The notes under the pieces are model-generated. The model saw only the letters and a list, made by a program, of their open reading frames with translations. It was not told the origin of the DNA and did not search any database. A DNA stretch of 64,000 nucleotides from positions 26,708,527-26,772,526 of the forward strand of contig NC_092866.1 in assembly GCF_032062135.1 (NCBI RefSeq). Direction: 5' to 3'. Made by a program: the position numbers and the translations under genes. Shown here one piece after another: positions 37,560 through 49,160 of this stretch (its first letter is position 1; every line of letters starts with the position of its first letter). The stretch is from Pyxicephalus adspersus. Lineage: Eukaryota; Chordata; Amphibia; Anura; Pyxicephalidae.

Positions 37560-38058
37560 ATGGATTAATGAGTCTGTTCTACCTAGGTATGGATGTAAAT
37601 ACTGGGGTATTTTCTTAGCTCTCAAGATATTCCAATGCATTTGTGTCCTCTGCATAGAAGGTCTTGTCAATGGTGTCAAAAATTGACAATAGCAGCCATA
37701 ATATCATCATCTTGAAATGAGTGCCAGACAGATACTTTTTAGGGTTTGAAAATAGATGGAAGAATGAGGATACCAGATCGGATTATTAGTGGTGTTGAAT
37801 TACCATATGAAATCCACACATGAATTGCAGCCATAGCAATGAGGGACTTCCCCTAGGGGATTTCCCCCCACAGTTCCTTCACAACGTTAGCTATCATATT
37901 GTCCTGTTCTGGTTTCACCTTTTTTAGGAAACCTAGAAGCAGTACACCCTCAGAATCTATTACTTTTACTGTGGAAGAAACAAGCCTTTTGCCTTTGTTT
38001 ATGTTTGGAGGGGTAGAACTAGCATGCTTCCACAGCAATGGGGCCAGGTCTCATCCAT
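37560..38058 (-). pseudogene. Decayed coding-like segment of unknown origin
   Basis: The minus strand gives protein-like pieces in shifting frames: INKGKRLVSSTVKVIDSEGV and LKKVKPEQDNMIANVVKELW at 37853-38000, then IAMAAIHVWISYGNSTPLII, WHSFQDDDIMAAIVNF, and FYAEDTNALEYLES near 37640. The composition suggests a former protein, a retroelement or a processed pseudogene, but I do not recognise the family. The assembly gap at 38059 removes its upstream part. Confidence 0.3.
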
Positions 38059-38982
38059 NNNNNNNNNNNNNNNNNNNNNNNNNNNNNNNNNNNNNNNNNN
38101 NNNNNNNNNNNNNNNNNNNNNNNNNNNNNNNNNNNNNNNNNNNNNNNNNNNNNNNNNNNNNNNNNNNNNNNNNNNNNNNNNNNNNNNNNNNNNNNNNNNN
38201 NNNNNNNNNNNNNNNNNNNNNNNNNNNNNNNNNNNNNNNNNNNNNNNNNNNNNNNNNNNNNNNNNNNNNNNNNNNNNNNNNNNNNNNNNNNNNNNNNNNN
38301 NNNNNNNNNNNNNNNNNNNNNNNNNNNNNNNNNNNNNNNNNNNNNNNNNNNNNNNNNNNNNNNNNNNNNNNNNNNNNNNNNNNNNNNNNNNNNNNNNNNN
38401 NNNNNNNNNNNNNNNNNNNNNNNNNNNNNNNNNNNNNNNNNNNNNNNNNNNNNNNNNNNNNNNNNNNNNNNNNNNNNNNNNNNNNNNNNNNNNNNNNNNN
38501 NNNNNNNNNNNNNNNNNNNNNNNNNNNNNNNNNNNNNNNNNNNNNNNNNNNNNNNNNNNNNNNNNNNNNNNNNNNNNNNNNNNNNNNNNNNNNNNNNNNN
38601 NNNNNNNNNNNNNNNNNNNNNNNNNNNNNNNNNNNNNNNNNNNNNNNNNNNNNNNNNNNNNNNNNNNNNNNNNNNNNNNNNNNNNNNNNNNNNNNNNNNN
38701 NNNNNNNNNNNNNNNNNNNNNNNNNNNNNNNNNNNNNNNNNNNNNNNNNNNNNNNNNNNNNNNNNNNNNNNNNNNNNNNNNNNNNNNNNNNNNNNNNNNN
38801 NNNNNNNNNNNNNNNNNNNNNNNNNNNNNNNNNNNNNNNNNNNNNNNNNNNNNNNNNNNNNNNNNNNNNNNNNNNNNNNNNNNNNNNNNNNNNNNNNNNN
38901 NNNNNNNNNNNNNNNNNNNNNNNNNNNNNNNNNNNNNNNNNNNNNNNNNNNNNNNNNNNNNNNNNNNNNNNNNNNNNNNNNN
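38059..38982. other. Assembly gap (924 N)
   Basis: A run of undetermined bases. Any reading frame drawn across it is meaningless. Confidence 1.
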
Positions 38983-41023
38983 AAAGTAGTAAAGCATTGA
39001 CTTTTAAATAAAGGTTATTTACATTTTATCACATGTACAGGATCAAAAACCATCTATTCAAAAAACAATAAGTGTACCCTTTATTATAGAAAACTGAATA
39101 CAATTTGCTTAAAAATTGCTTTTTACCTATGGCCCTATGTGCATGAAGAACCACCGTTGCAACGATGATAAACAGCCCACAATTACACAATCATGCATCC
39201 TAGCATGGATAACATATTTTAACACTTTATCAACAGTGAAGACAGTCTCTTTTTAACAGTGTCATGCTGTTCTTTTGTTTACCAGATACCTTCTTGGTTC
39301 TTTATGGCCTTATCATACCTTCTGTATGATCAGCAAATACATTAGCAAGTATACTGCATTTAATAATAATCACCAAACTTTTAAAATTATTGCAGGGGCA
39401 ACTTCTGTGAGTTAAGTCTCTTAGCGGTGTCCCTTCATACAGTGTGTGGGCATGGCCTTGTAAATCAAGGCTGCATTGGTTTATTGAGAAAGAAAAAATG
39501 CATGCATGTGGAGAGGGACAACAAAAGGTAGGATAGGTGGAAATAGTCTAGCAGACAGGGCAGCTGATGCTTCTCAAGAATTAGATCAACAAATGTATTT
39601 ATTAATTATCTCAGTTAGTTAGGAGCACAATAAACTATAGGCACATTATGAGGTATTTTTCTGTAATTTCTTTATTTTTTTTAGACTAAAACATGCACTT
39701 TAAATATGTTTTACTGATGCCAAGACCAATCACCAATTATAGAGGATCAATCACCAAAAATTGAATATTGGATCATTCAACTGTTTAATTTTTGAATAAA
39801 TCTTTTCTATTTAATGGGTTCTTCCTGCAGTGAGAAATATTAATAGGTCATTCTACAGCCTCCTGATAGACCTATGTCACATATACTAGCTGTGGAAGAA
39901 TTATTCTTGCTCTGGGCATCTGAAAGATTGGTTACAGGATCATCCCTCACAAGTATATGACCAAGTGTCCTGTGTAGAATCCCACATCCCCTTGGGATAT
40001 GTGACAGGTATCCAAAGAGGCTGCAGGATTAATCTTTCTTACTGTGATGAAAACCTTAAAAGTGGGGGAAATATTTATTATGTTACTATTAAATTATCCT
40101 AACACACAAAAGTATTGTATTGGTGATATGTTCACTTAATCTTAATAAATGACCACCTAGTATATGGTGTGTGGAACTTTGAAATTAAAAACAAAAAACC
40201 TGAAAGACCTCAGTAACCTTATAAATAATTGTAGAGCATCGTATACTCTTTATATACTTAGTTTACATGGACCCATGGTCATGTTTTGCATACATTTTGG
40301 TATCCATTAAAGCAGAATACTAATATATTTTTATATAACAAATGTAACCTTTGTACCTGCTAAGTAGATGGGGATAAACCACCCCATATTTTGCTTTAAC
40401 AACCACAGAAAATGTTATGCTTCTTTATAAAAATCAAATCTATCAAGAAAATATATTTACTCTCAGTACTTACAACTTATGTCAACAGTGCAGGAGATTT
40501 TTTTTACACTCTGGTAACAGTAAACTACTTTATTGACATGTAAATTGGGTGGCTTTAATATTCTGTTTTATTACATGTTAATGTGAGTGTAGTTTGTTTA
40601 GGTTGAGTTGTGAGGAATAGATGACGCTTAAAACAAAAACACCAGCACAGTGTTACTTTTTATGCTAACTGCATGTCCATGTGGTACTAACAGTGGCTGC
40701 AAAATGACATATATAAACACAACAAGGCTGTGAACATATTCTTACCTACATTTGAAGGTGTACTAAAAGTAGGTCACTCGAATGTCTCGATGATTCAAGC
40801 CCCACATGACAATACAACCATAACAGAACTCCACATAATAGTACCCACTATGTTCTTTCCAATAAAATTTACGCTATAATATACTGTAAAACTGTATTGT
40901 GAAAATTTTCCTTTTGAGACAGAGACTCAGAACTGGAACTGAATGGCAGTAACAACAAATGGAAGATTATAACAAAAAAATACTGTATTGCCAAGTTATG
41001 GTGTTCTCAGTCAAAGGAGGTGA
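38983..41023. other. AT-rich intronic sequence
   Basis: No coding region or repeat family was recognised in these 2 kb. Confidence 0.4.
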
Positions 41024-41660
41024 TTTACTAAATAAATATTAGGTACTCTAGCCCAGCAAAGGTTTGAATTATTCAATGTCTGGCCGTTCAAAAGATATTT
41101 ATTTTTCTTTCTCATAAAGTACATCTTTAGGTAAAAAATATGTAATAAAGCAATGCCTCCTTATCCTCCTCTGTAAACTTATTTATCTATTTTTTTAATG
41201 GTGCACCAGTCTATAGGTTTCTGCACTTTCAGACCTTGAGACTTTAACAAAAGACAAAATGTATGTTGTTACAGATGATGGAAGAAAAGACGCTCTATAA
41301 CATTTTCTTAGTAGTGTAAGGTGCCCAACAGGGTGAGGAGAAGCTAAGAAGGGTCATACTGGGAATTTAGTTGATAGGCTAAATTGTACAGCTACCAGGA
41401 GTTGTTAAGGTGACGGTCACCCAGCATGCAGGGAGCTGGCAAAAGTAACTGTTCTTCTCCAAAGGCAACCTGCTCCCTGCATGTATTTACAGCCTGCTCT
41501 GAAACCGGAAATAAACGATAATGTGCCAAGAAAGAAAAAAAGAAACTGGTGGATTGCTGCTAAATAAGGTGAGAGCTGCATTTTATTATAATTTTATTTG
41601 TGGCTGGAGTTAGACATTAAATAATTTCTATGTTTAAAACAAGCATATTTAGTAAATCAT
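41024..41660. mobile_element. Candidate element with TGATTTACTAAAT inverted ends
   Basis: GGTGATTTACTAAATA near 41029 is mirrored by ATATTTAGTAAATCATTC near 41645. The interior (GGTGACGGTCACCCAGCATG, TGCTCCCTGCATG) is more GC-rich than its surroundings. Assignment is tentative. Confidence 0.35.
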
Positions 41661-42254
41661 TCTTTCCAAAAAAATTGGCTGTGGTTCAAAGTGTGTTTCA
41701 AAGTAACTTTACAGTACAGTATATTTTAATTTTGGATAGCTTAAATGCTTTTGGAAACTACATTATAATGACTTTACTAAAATGAAATTATTATTTTGGT
41801 ATTTATTGTTACATTTAACAGCAGGTATGTTATGACAAAGGTGGGCAACAATTGCTATAAACAACAGGAAATAAATTTCAAAGCAGTGACAATCTTTAAT
41901 CAGTCACATGAGTCTTCCAGCATGTAAAACAGAAGTAGTTTAAGTAATAAAAAAGAAATGAAACATTCAAAAACATTTGAAAGTAAGGTGTTTAAAAATG
42001 TAATATGAAACTTTCCAAAACACCTGCTGATGTTTTGGAAAGAATTCATCTCAAGAATAATCTGAGGAACAAGCCAATGTGAATATTTGGTCAAATCAAT
42101 GAAGAGTTATGTCCCAAAAAACAGCCAGTGATATAGACAGTCAAAGAAACCTGAAATTAGAAATTATTGTGGATATCGCCACTTTTGATCTTTGGAGCTG
42201 TGTAGATAAAAAAAAATCCCTTTTACATCTGACGCCCAAAAAGCCTCACAATAG

Positions 42255-42650
42255 AATTCGATTCCCTATCGCATTCTTTATCCCCCCTTACTTTTCTCTA
42301 CCTTTCACTCTACTATCTTCTTTTATACCTATGCTTCACATTTACAGTTTTCCATACCCAGTGGCTTTTTTCTCCAATCCTTAAACTTGATACCATTCTT
42401 TTAAACGATCCTTTGTTCTTTCCTTCTTTGGTGATGAGCTGGTCTTGCCTCAGAAACAGAACAGACATGAAAATGGTGAGATATCAACAGCTTTGATTGC
42501 CTGTGCCTAATTTTTGTCTTTTTACCCCCCTTTCCCTCTTCCCCACCTTCTTTCTCTTGATCTGTCTGTCTCTTAATTCCCTACTCTTTCTTTTTCTTTC
42601 TGTCTCTCCCATTCTCTTTCCTTTTGTCTGCTGTGTTTTTTGATTTACAG
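42255..42650 (+). promoter_or_regulatory. Very long pyrimidine-rich tract before exon C
   Basis: About 400 nt before the exon C acceptor are strongly biased to C and T, with runs such as CTTTTTACCCCCCTTTCCC and TCTTTCTTTTTCTTTCTGTC. The last 140 nt (42512-42650) are almost unbroken pyrimidine. Such tracts bind U2AF and are typical targets of the splicing repressor PTBP1/2. A role in SS2 choice is inference, supported only by position, because this is the acceptor that exon A or exon B must use. Confidence 0.5.
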
Positions 42651-42812
42651 GTCACTATTTCAGTTGACGGGATTCTCACTTCAACTGGTTACACCCAAGA
42701 AGACTACACTATGCTGGGAAGTGATGACTTCTTTTATATCGGGGGTAGTCCAAATACAGCTGATCTCCCAGGTTCCCCTGTCAGTAACAATTTTATGGGA
42801 TGCCTTAAAGAT
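42651..42812 (+). CDS. NRXN2: Neurexin-2 alpha coding exon C (C-terminal part of LNS2)
   Basis: This exon of 162 nt (54 codons, phase 0 at both ends) runs from [20 protein letters not shown] through [20 protein letters not shown] to [10 protein letters not shown]. It completes the beta-sandwich of LNS2. The Cys in GCLKD is the first half of the conserved LNS disulfide, whose partner lies in exon D (FRCEN). The acceptor is TTGATTTACAG at 42640-42650 after an exceptionally long pyrimidine tract. The donor is [26 protein letters not shown] fits NRXN2 better than the NRXN1 form as I recall it. An in-frame stop follows shortly after the donor, so reading past it would truncate the protein. Confidence 0.95.
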
Positions 42813-43149
42813 GTAAGTATTATTACAGTAAAATATTGAATAAGGTATTATAATTCCAACTGTGTTTACATCAATAGGTGTAAGCAAAATGTAGACCGAA
42901 TAAATCTGACAAAGTTCCTTCATCCTTTGTGCCTCCTGGCTGTGCAAAAAAACAATGAACATAATTAAAGCAGACCAAATAAAATATATTGAACACACAA
43001 GGTGGTATTGTGTACCTAGTCAGTATACAAAAATGCCACAGATGGAGATTAAACTACTTGTCGAGATACAGAGTGCCCCTTGTCCTTTGCAATACCCCTT
43101 AAAATTTCTGAGCAAAATTTCTATATGCAACTTTTTTTTAAATTTAAAT

Positions 43150-44545
43150 AAGTGATCAAAGCCCAACTTAAACGCCTTCTCCCAAGGGAGAATTAAATCC
43201 GTTCAACAAATCTTTCTTCATAGTTAAGTTCCTTCATGCTTTTCATAAGTTTTGTTGCCCTTTTCTGCACTCTCTCCAGTTCTGTAATATCCTTTTTGGG
43301 AACTGGTGCCCAAAGCTGGACTGCATATTCCAGATGAGGTCAGACTAATGCTTTGTACAGGGACAGGATTATGTCTCCATCTCTGCAGTCTATACCTCCT
43401 TTAAAACAAGAAAGTATTTTTCTTATGTTAGAAATTGTTGTGGGTATTGCATGGTTTAGGCATTCTATTGATCTACCAAAACACCCTGATCCTTCTCCAT
43501 GTTAGACTCCTCAAACTTTTTTCCTGTATGAAGTATGCATGTTGCTAGCCCAAGTGCAACTACATTTAGCAATATTAAATATCATTTGCCACTTAGCTGC
43601 CCAATCAAACAGTGCATCCAAGTCTGCTTGTGGACTAGAGACATCTTGTAAGTACATTATTCAATAAATCATCTGCAAACACAGAAATGGTACTTTTAAT
43701 CTTAAATTCTTTATAATTTACACATATTTTTAAAAGTTAGAGTCTACACACTGAACTCCTGGTACAACCTTAGGCCTTTCAGAGTATGAACCATTAATCA
43801 CTATTCTCGGGAATACAGCCTTTAAACCAGTTCTCTATCCATTGTGACAGTCTCAAAAAACCTTGTGCAGAAAGTGCTAGGTGTATGTACCAACCAGAAA
43901 ATAATATTATTTTTCTTAGGGTTCCAGGAGATGTGTGTAATGTCTGGCTTTTTATTTTGGTTTGTGGAAAGCCGGATTGTCAGAGTTCTGGAGCCTGACC
44001 AGAAAAAAGAATGAAAGGGTTTCCCCCGTCCACCAGATTTATGTCTGGGTTTTCAACTGTGGAGGTTAAGTACAGGTGTGCAATTTAGTCAGGCAGCATT
44101 ATGTTGCCAGGAGTTTTAGAAGACAAACACTGCACTAAGCCATACTGACATTCCAATGCTATTGGTAATCCCACACCATTTACAAATTGAATATAGACCT
44201 ATATATATATACTTATATATATATACCTATATATATAAGCCTATAGACCTAAACTTGCACATTACCTGTCTGTGGGGTACTGTGCCAAATGCTTTTGCAA
44301 AGTCTAAGTATACTATATCAACTGCTTCTCTGTACTCACTTACTTACTACTTCATAAAAATTAGTAGAGAATATTTGTTCAATAACTTCTAGTATCTTTC
44401 TAGTATCTTTCCAACTATAGAAGTTACATTTACTGGTCTATAATTTAGTAAAGACTTTTCCTCCTTTTTAAAGATAGATATACCATTGGTCTTACATCAA
44501 TCCCTTGGTACTATGCCAGTGGTGAAAGAATCTCTTAAAATTGTT
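43150..44545 (-). mobile_element. CR1 LINE copy 2, interrupted
   Basis: The + strand text CTCCCAAGGGAGAATTAAAT, TTGCCCTTTTCTGCACTCTC, TGGACTGCATATTCCAGATG and GGTACTTTTAATCTTAAA parallels copy 1 at 13270-13740. At about 43850 it is broken by some 390 bp of other sequence that ends in an interrupted TA repeat (44195-44240). It then resumes with ATTACCTGTCTGTGGGGTAC and AAAGTCTAAGTATACTATAT. Confidence 0.8.
43850..44245. repeat. Insertion within CR1 copy 2, with TA-rich microsatellite
   Basis: The segment between the two CR1 parts begins near CCTTGTGCAGAAAGTGC and ends in CTATATATATAAGCCTATAG. Its family was not recognised. Confidence 0.45.
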
Positions 44546-45479
44546 GTCCGCAAGGCTGCATGAAAAGACCCTCTCCTTTCTATATGGTATTTTTTATACA
44601 TTGCATATTAGCCCTAAGAGTCCAGAATATTACCCTTCTCCCTCAGACTTGAAAAAGGACAGTATAGAGCAGCTGGTACTTAATAGCACTAGAATACAGA
44701 CACAGGCTAGTGTTATCCCCAAGCATGCAGGTCCACACAATTTTTTGGTTTTTTTTTTCTGGCAGTATTGGAAGTACCCTTGTGTTCTGCAACCTCTGCC
44801 TATAGCACATTAGGGAATTGTAGACACTTTTGAAGCTCCAACACAGTTCTTGGTGAGAGCAATGCAGAAAAAAACATGGTTGAAAAAAATGGAAGAAAAC
44901 AAAGCATGAGATCCTAGGCTAATAAGAGACAACATGGCAGCACCAGCCTTCTCCTTTTCTTCAGTTGTTGTACGCCTACTTGAAGGTTTTAAAACGTAAT
45001 TGCAGGAGTATCTTTAAAAAAAAAGTTACAAGTAGCAGAAGCTACAAGTTCTAGTTTGGGCAAAGTTGCTGGTACTTCAATTGCTTTCATACCAATTGTT
45101 GAATACAACCAATTGTTGAATTTAAAAAAAGAAAAAGAAAAGCGTATGCCAGTTCTTGGCCTGCGACGACCCCCCCATATATCCAACAGTCACAATTTTA
45201 TATCCTGCCCTCCATCTTTTTTACATGGAGCCAAATATCAGTTCACACTAACGAACTGATAGTGTGGAGTGACTACCATTGAACTGCTCTGCCTGACTAC
45301 AGAGCTAATTGTCCATACACATTAGACTGGATTACCCCTGCACCTGTTGCTCCTGAATGCTGCCCTGACATCCTGGATGTGGATTGTATGGTGACCATTT
45401 TACAAGCAGAAATATCTGCTGTCCTACGTATATCGTATATTTATGTATATTTTGCAGCTTCGGTATTACTTTTCATTGA
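44546..45479. other. Unclassified intronic sequence
   Basis: No named element. A short inverted and direct repeat around ATACCAATTGTTGAA / ACAACCAATTGTTGAA at about 45090-45120 is the only local structure. Confidence 0.35.
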
Positions 45480-46410
45480 ACCACAGTGGGTATGAACTTC
45501 TTCCTCTCTCTGGTGGTGAGTTAGGTTGTCTGCAGTTCACATGGCCTTATTTATCACATCCCTTTAAAAGAAAGTGACTGGCAACAGGAAGCTGCCTGAA
45601 CAAGGAGTTCCCTTAGGCTCTGTTCCAGGTTCCTGCTATTGCCTGCATCTCCAACTACTGATTTCCTTTGTGCCAATTCTGGCTTTGACCCTTGACTACT
45701 CCTGCATGCTGCCTTCCCTGGCCTCTAGCTTGTTTGTCTGGAGGAGATGTGAACACCACCTGAAATGCCTCTTCTCTAGCAGTCCCTCTTCTGGTGGCTT
45801 GGAAGCCTGCAGGTCACCTGGTCTCCAATCATCACCTGAGAGTCCCTATAAAGGGGAGTGACTGGTAACAGGAACTTGCCTGAACAAGGAGTTTTCCAAG
45901 GATCTGCTTCCAGGTTCCTGTCAGCATTTCCTGATCCCGATACTGACTTCTTGGTGTACCGACCCTGGCTCTGTCTGATTACTCCTGATTGCCGTCTGCG
46001 CTGACCTTTGGCTTCATCTGACCACGCTTCTTCCTCACTGTTACTGATTTACTCCCCCTGGTAAGTGACCCAAGATTACCTGAGGTGCGAAATCAATGTG
46101 ACCCCCGGATCCTCACCAGTGCACCCCGAAAGGAGTGAGTGGCCACCGGGCTGCTTTGCTGCAAGGAGATCACCAGGTCGCAGCCCCCAGGCTCTCCCCA
46201 CCAGGAGGTGACAGTGATAAGATGACTTCAGCATAGGAATGGCGATCAGGCCAAAACAAAGGGAGTAGTTGGCTGACTAGGGTCAGGGTAGGCGGCAGAC
46301 AAGGCAAGATCAGATAACAGGCCGAGGTCAGGGCAGGCAGTGGACAAGGTGAGGTCAGGTAACAAGCCGAGGTCAAATCCAGAAATCCAGAAAGTAAATT
46401 ACCAAAAAAT
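45480..46410 (+). mobile_element. LTR-derived repeat mosaic
   Basis: 45480-45730 is the reverse complement of much of the solo LTR at 24459-25016 (GGTGGTGAGTTAGGTTGTCT, TGCCTGAACAAGGAGTTCC, CTTTGACCCTTGACTACTCC). A second, more diverged repetition of the same motif follows at about 45845-46000 (GACTGGTAACAGGAACTTGC, CTGAACAAGGAGTTTTCC). 46080-46400 carries GAGGTCAGGGCAGGCAG text related to LTR sequence near 52520. No intact termini or TSD were found. Confidence 0.55.
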
Positions 46411-46739
46411 GTCTTCTTTCCAAGGTCTGGAGTGAAATCCATCAAAAATTAAATAATAGTTATCCAAAAAGTTCATCCAGGAAAACCAAATCATATGGAA
46501 CCATATATATATAAGAATTAAGAGTCCATATGGTAGGTATGAATTAAATTGCATTAATAAAAAAAACAAAAAAAAAACAAAGCATATCTTGCATAGTACC
46601 AGACAGTAGAAAAACATCTTACATGGCACTTAAATAAACACAACAAACGCTGTTGCATATAAATATTTCTGCAATCCAGGTCAACCTTTATTATTATACA
46701 ATTAAAGCATTCCAAGTAAACAAACACCATGTACTTAGG

Positions 46740-47221
46740 GCTTTAGTCCTGCCACTTTTTTTTACAATCCAATAAAAAAAAAAATTCAAAAACTTTGCTT
46801 AAAGCATACTTAATAATTTATTGCTCTGATGCAGTTATCTTTAATCAGAAAGATGTTTCCTTTTTTACATAAAGCAAGTTTAACACAATATATGATAGCC
46901 CATGCAACTCTATTCTTCTTTTTGGACAACCCTTGTAGAGTACCATACAATACTACCCCATGATCCAATTTGCTAAGCCCTGTCAGAAATTTCAAGAGAG
47001 GACCTATGGCCACCCAGACCTGCCTGGAGTACTGACAGTTCCAGAATAAATGCAGAGTTGTTTCCCCTACAAAACACCCAGCACTCGGACAGACAGCACT
47101 ACCTACGAGGCCTCTGCTCGCAAATGTACCTGCTGCCAAAAAGTAATGACATGAGTAAGGCATGATTGGGATATTTGTCTCTTGGACGATAAGACCTATA
47201 AATGTCCAGTAATAAGACATA
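46740..47221 (-). mobile_element. Tx1-type LINE C, 3' terminal part
   Basis: The minus strand reads ASRGLVGSAVCPSAGCFVGE, then TTLHLFWNCQYSRQVWVAIG. The C-x4-C...H-x3-W-x-C pattern is the zinc-knuckle-like end of L1/Tx1 ORF2. It abuts a hAT element at about 47221. The RT part of what seems to be the same LINE resumes beyond that element at about 49160-50335. Confidence 0.7.
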
Positions 47222-48780
47222 AAATTTTTCCCTAAGTTGAATATCAGATTGCAGCTCTATGCATTCCATATGAAAATTGTCAGGTAACGTGTTTATATCG
47301 ACTGAAAATGGAGTCGTAAATATACTAAAATATTGGTTATTTTCACAGAAATCTTGAAATTGGTTTTCAAATTTATGTGTCAAATCAAAAAGCAAGGCTG
47401 CATATTTTTCACCATTCACAGGACCATGTTTGGTTAATATGTCAAAAGGTATAAAGTTGTTTGGTTTAATTTGATCTTGCCATAGTTTCAGTTTCATTTG
47501 GAACGCTGTTATGGTTTGAAACATTGTATTGACAAGTTGGTTTTTGCTTTGAAGACGCATGTTTAACTCATTTAAATAGGTCATATCCACTAAAAATGCT
47601 AAATCTGTAAGCCAGTTTTCATTGTCATGTTCTGGCACAAATTTTGCATTTGATACCATAAAAGACTTGATTTCATCTCGCAAATCATCAAACCTTTTCA
47701 ACATTTGGCCTTGACTTAGCCATCTAACTTCAGGAAAGTAAATGATGTTGCCATCGTCAGCATCCATACTTTTAAGGGATTCATTCCTGTGGCTATTCCT
47801 ATTCATTTGCATGACGTCATCCATTTTTAAAGCTTTTGTGCCTAAATTTTCTTGATGTACTATGCAATGATACTTCATCAAAAATTAATTTCTAGCAGCA
47901 ATTGATTCCTCTTGTAATAATTTTACAGTTCCCTTTTACCTACCATCGCTGGGGCACTATCATAATTAACCAGATATCTTGACAATGGACTTTAACATAC
48001 TTTTTCGGCTTCATGTAAATCCCAGGATTTATTTGTGTGTTTTAATAGCAATAAAGAGGCCGTCATTCATTGTCAATACCTCTAATCAAAATGGCAAGTT
48101 GAGCAGTATCTGTAGCATTAGTGCTGTCATCTATAGCCAAAGCATAATATTTAAAATTAGCAGCTTTACATTTCAAACATCTTTAAACAGATTCTGCAAT
48201 ATATTTTTGTTCGCCTAGCTATAGTCTGGTGAGACAAACTGATTCTTGAAAAATCTCCTTTCTTCAGGGCACAATATATCTGCCACACTTTCTATACGTT
48301 GCCTAATAAACTCACCATCAGTAAAAAGTTTTGCTTTTTCTTGCTAATAAATATACTATCACATAATTTTGTTTTTACAATAGATGTCTGTCTGAGTAGT
48401 AACTTTTTAAAAAAAGAATTTTGTTGACAAGACAGACTTTTCTTTAGTTCCACAATTTTGTCCTTACAACACAATCCTTGGTACACACAGAATTTGGCAA
48501 CATGTTTTTGCATATGATGCAAATTAAAGTCTTTAAAAACTTGCACAAATTATCCACAAATTAAGCATTTATTGTTCGACTCAACAAAAAAGTACTCATC
48601 TGTCCACTTTTCATTAAACACTCTTCCTTCATCCATAATTTTTCTTTTTTTTGTGTTCTGTTTTCTTTCGAGATGTTGTGGAAGCCAAGCCAGGAAAAAA
48701 GCGACTAAATTATTAAACCATGGTTGATAACTTGTAAGGAACCTCAGAGAGAACACTTAGGAATGCTTACCTACCTTTCT
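47221..48780 (-). pseudogene. hAT-family (ZBED/FAM200-like) transposase, broken
   Basis: The minus strand begins near 48660 with a BED zinc finger: FNEKWTDEYFFVESNNKCLI with C-x2-C, a stop, then VFKDFNLHHMQKHVAKF with the His pair. KIVELKKSLSCQQNSF follows near 48450. Near 48060-48140 broken frames match the conserved (S/A)xDxSTxxTDxAQLAxxIRG core. The best-preserved stretch, 47230-47881, is open for some 215 codons: YHCIVHQENLGTKALKMDDV, IIYFPEVRWLSQGQMLKRFD, ENWLTDLAFLVDMTYLNELN, LQSKNQLVNTMFQTITAFQM. This is the domain shared by hAT transposases and host genes derived from them. The C-terminal dimerisation region is missing at the LINE junction. Frameshifts and stops show it is not an active gene. 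Confidence 0.8.
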
Positions 48781-49160
48781 CAATACCATGAAATTCTCTC
48801 TTTTCTCTTTTGCAGGGTAATAGGTTGTAGTACTGTAGGTTGATAATTGCTGTATTGCTGCTATTGGAAGCCCCACATCGCATGTACACTAATGCACTAA
48901 AAAACAAATAAGGATGGTATTTAGTATTATTATGCCAATTGTAAAGGGTAGCAGATGATGCATGAGGTGATGATGAGATAGAGGAGTGCTTACTTGACTA
49001 AATGGGAACTGCTTAATAGTAGATAAACACCTCTTCTGCTTTGCTTTCTGCTCTTGTAAGCCACACACAAGTGAATATGAAGCCGCAACATGCGCACAAA
49101 TAGTAAGAGCACTTGTGTAAGAATGTACATGTACAAGAGCGGGCGTATGTATACCATTGT
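48781..49160. other. Flank of the hAT element, unclassified
   Basis: Probably the 5' non-coding part of the hAT element, but no terminal inverted repeat or 8-bp TSD could be seen by eye. Confidence 0.3.

Larger units (their letters stand above)
31570..42650 (+). other. Neurexin intron B-C
   Basis: This intron of about 11.1 kb contains a 1-kb element with inverted ends (32427-33403), a run of 18 C at 34544-34561, a T-rich stretch at 34300-34420, a palindromic MITE, a decayed unknown frame, an assembly gap and a candidate inverted-repeat element near 41.0-41.7 kb. The stretches 33404-37222 and 38983-41023 are AT-rich with no gene that I can support. Confidence 0.85.

Noticed and set aside
37899..39011. 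Long frames of 320-370 codons across 38059-38982
   Set aside because: They consist almost entirely of N bases in an assembly gap.
42430..42475. Possible microexon AAACAGAACAGACATGAAAATG before GTGAGA
   Set aside because: It would be 22 nt and break the reading frame between exon B or A and exon C. Known neurexins have no exon there.
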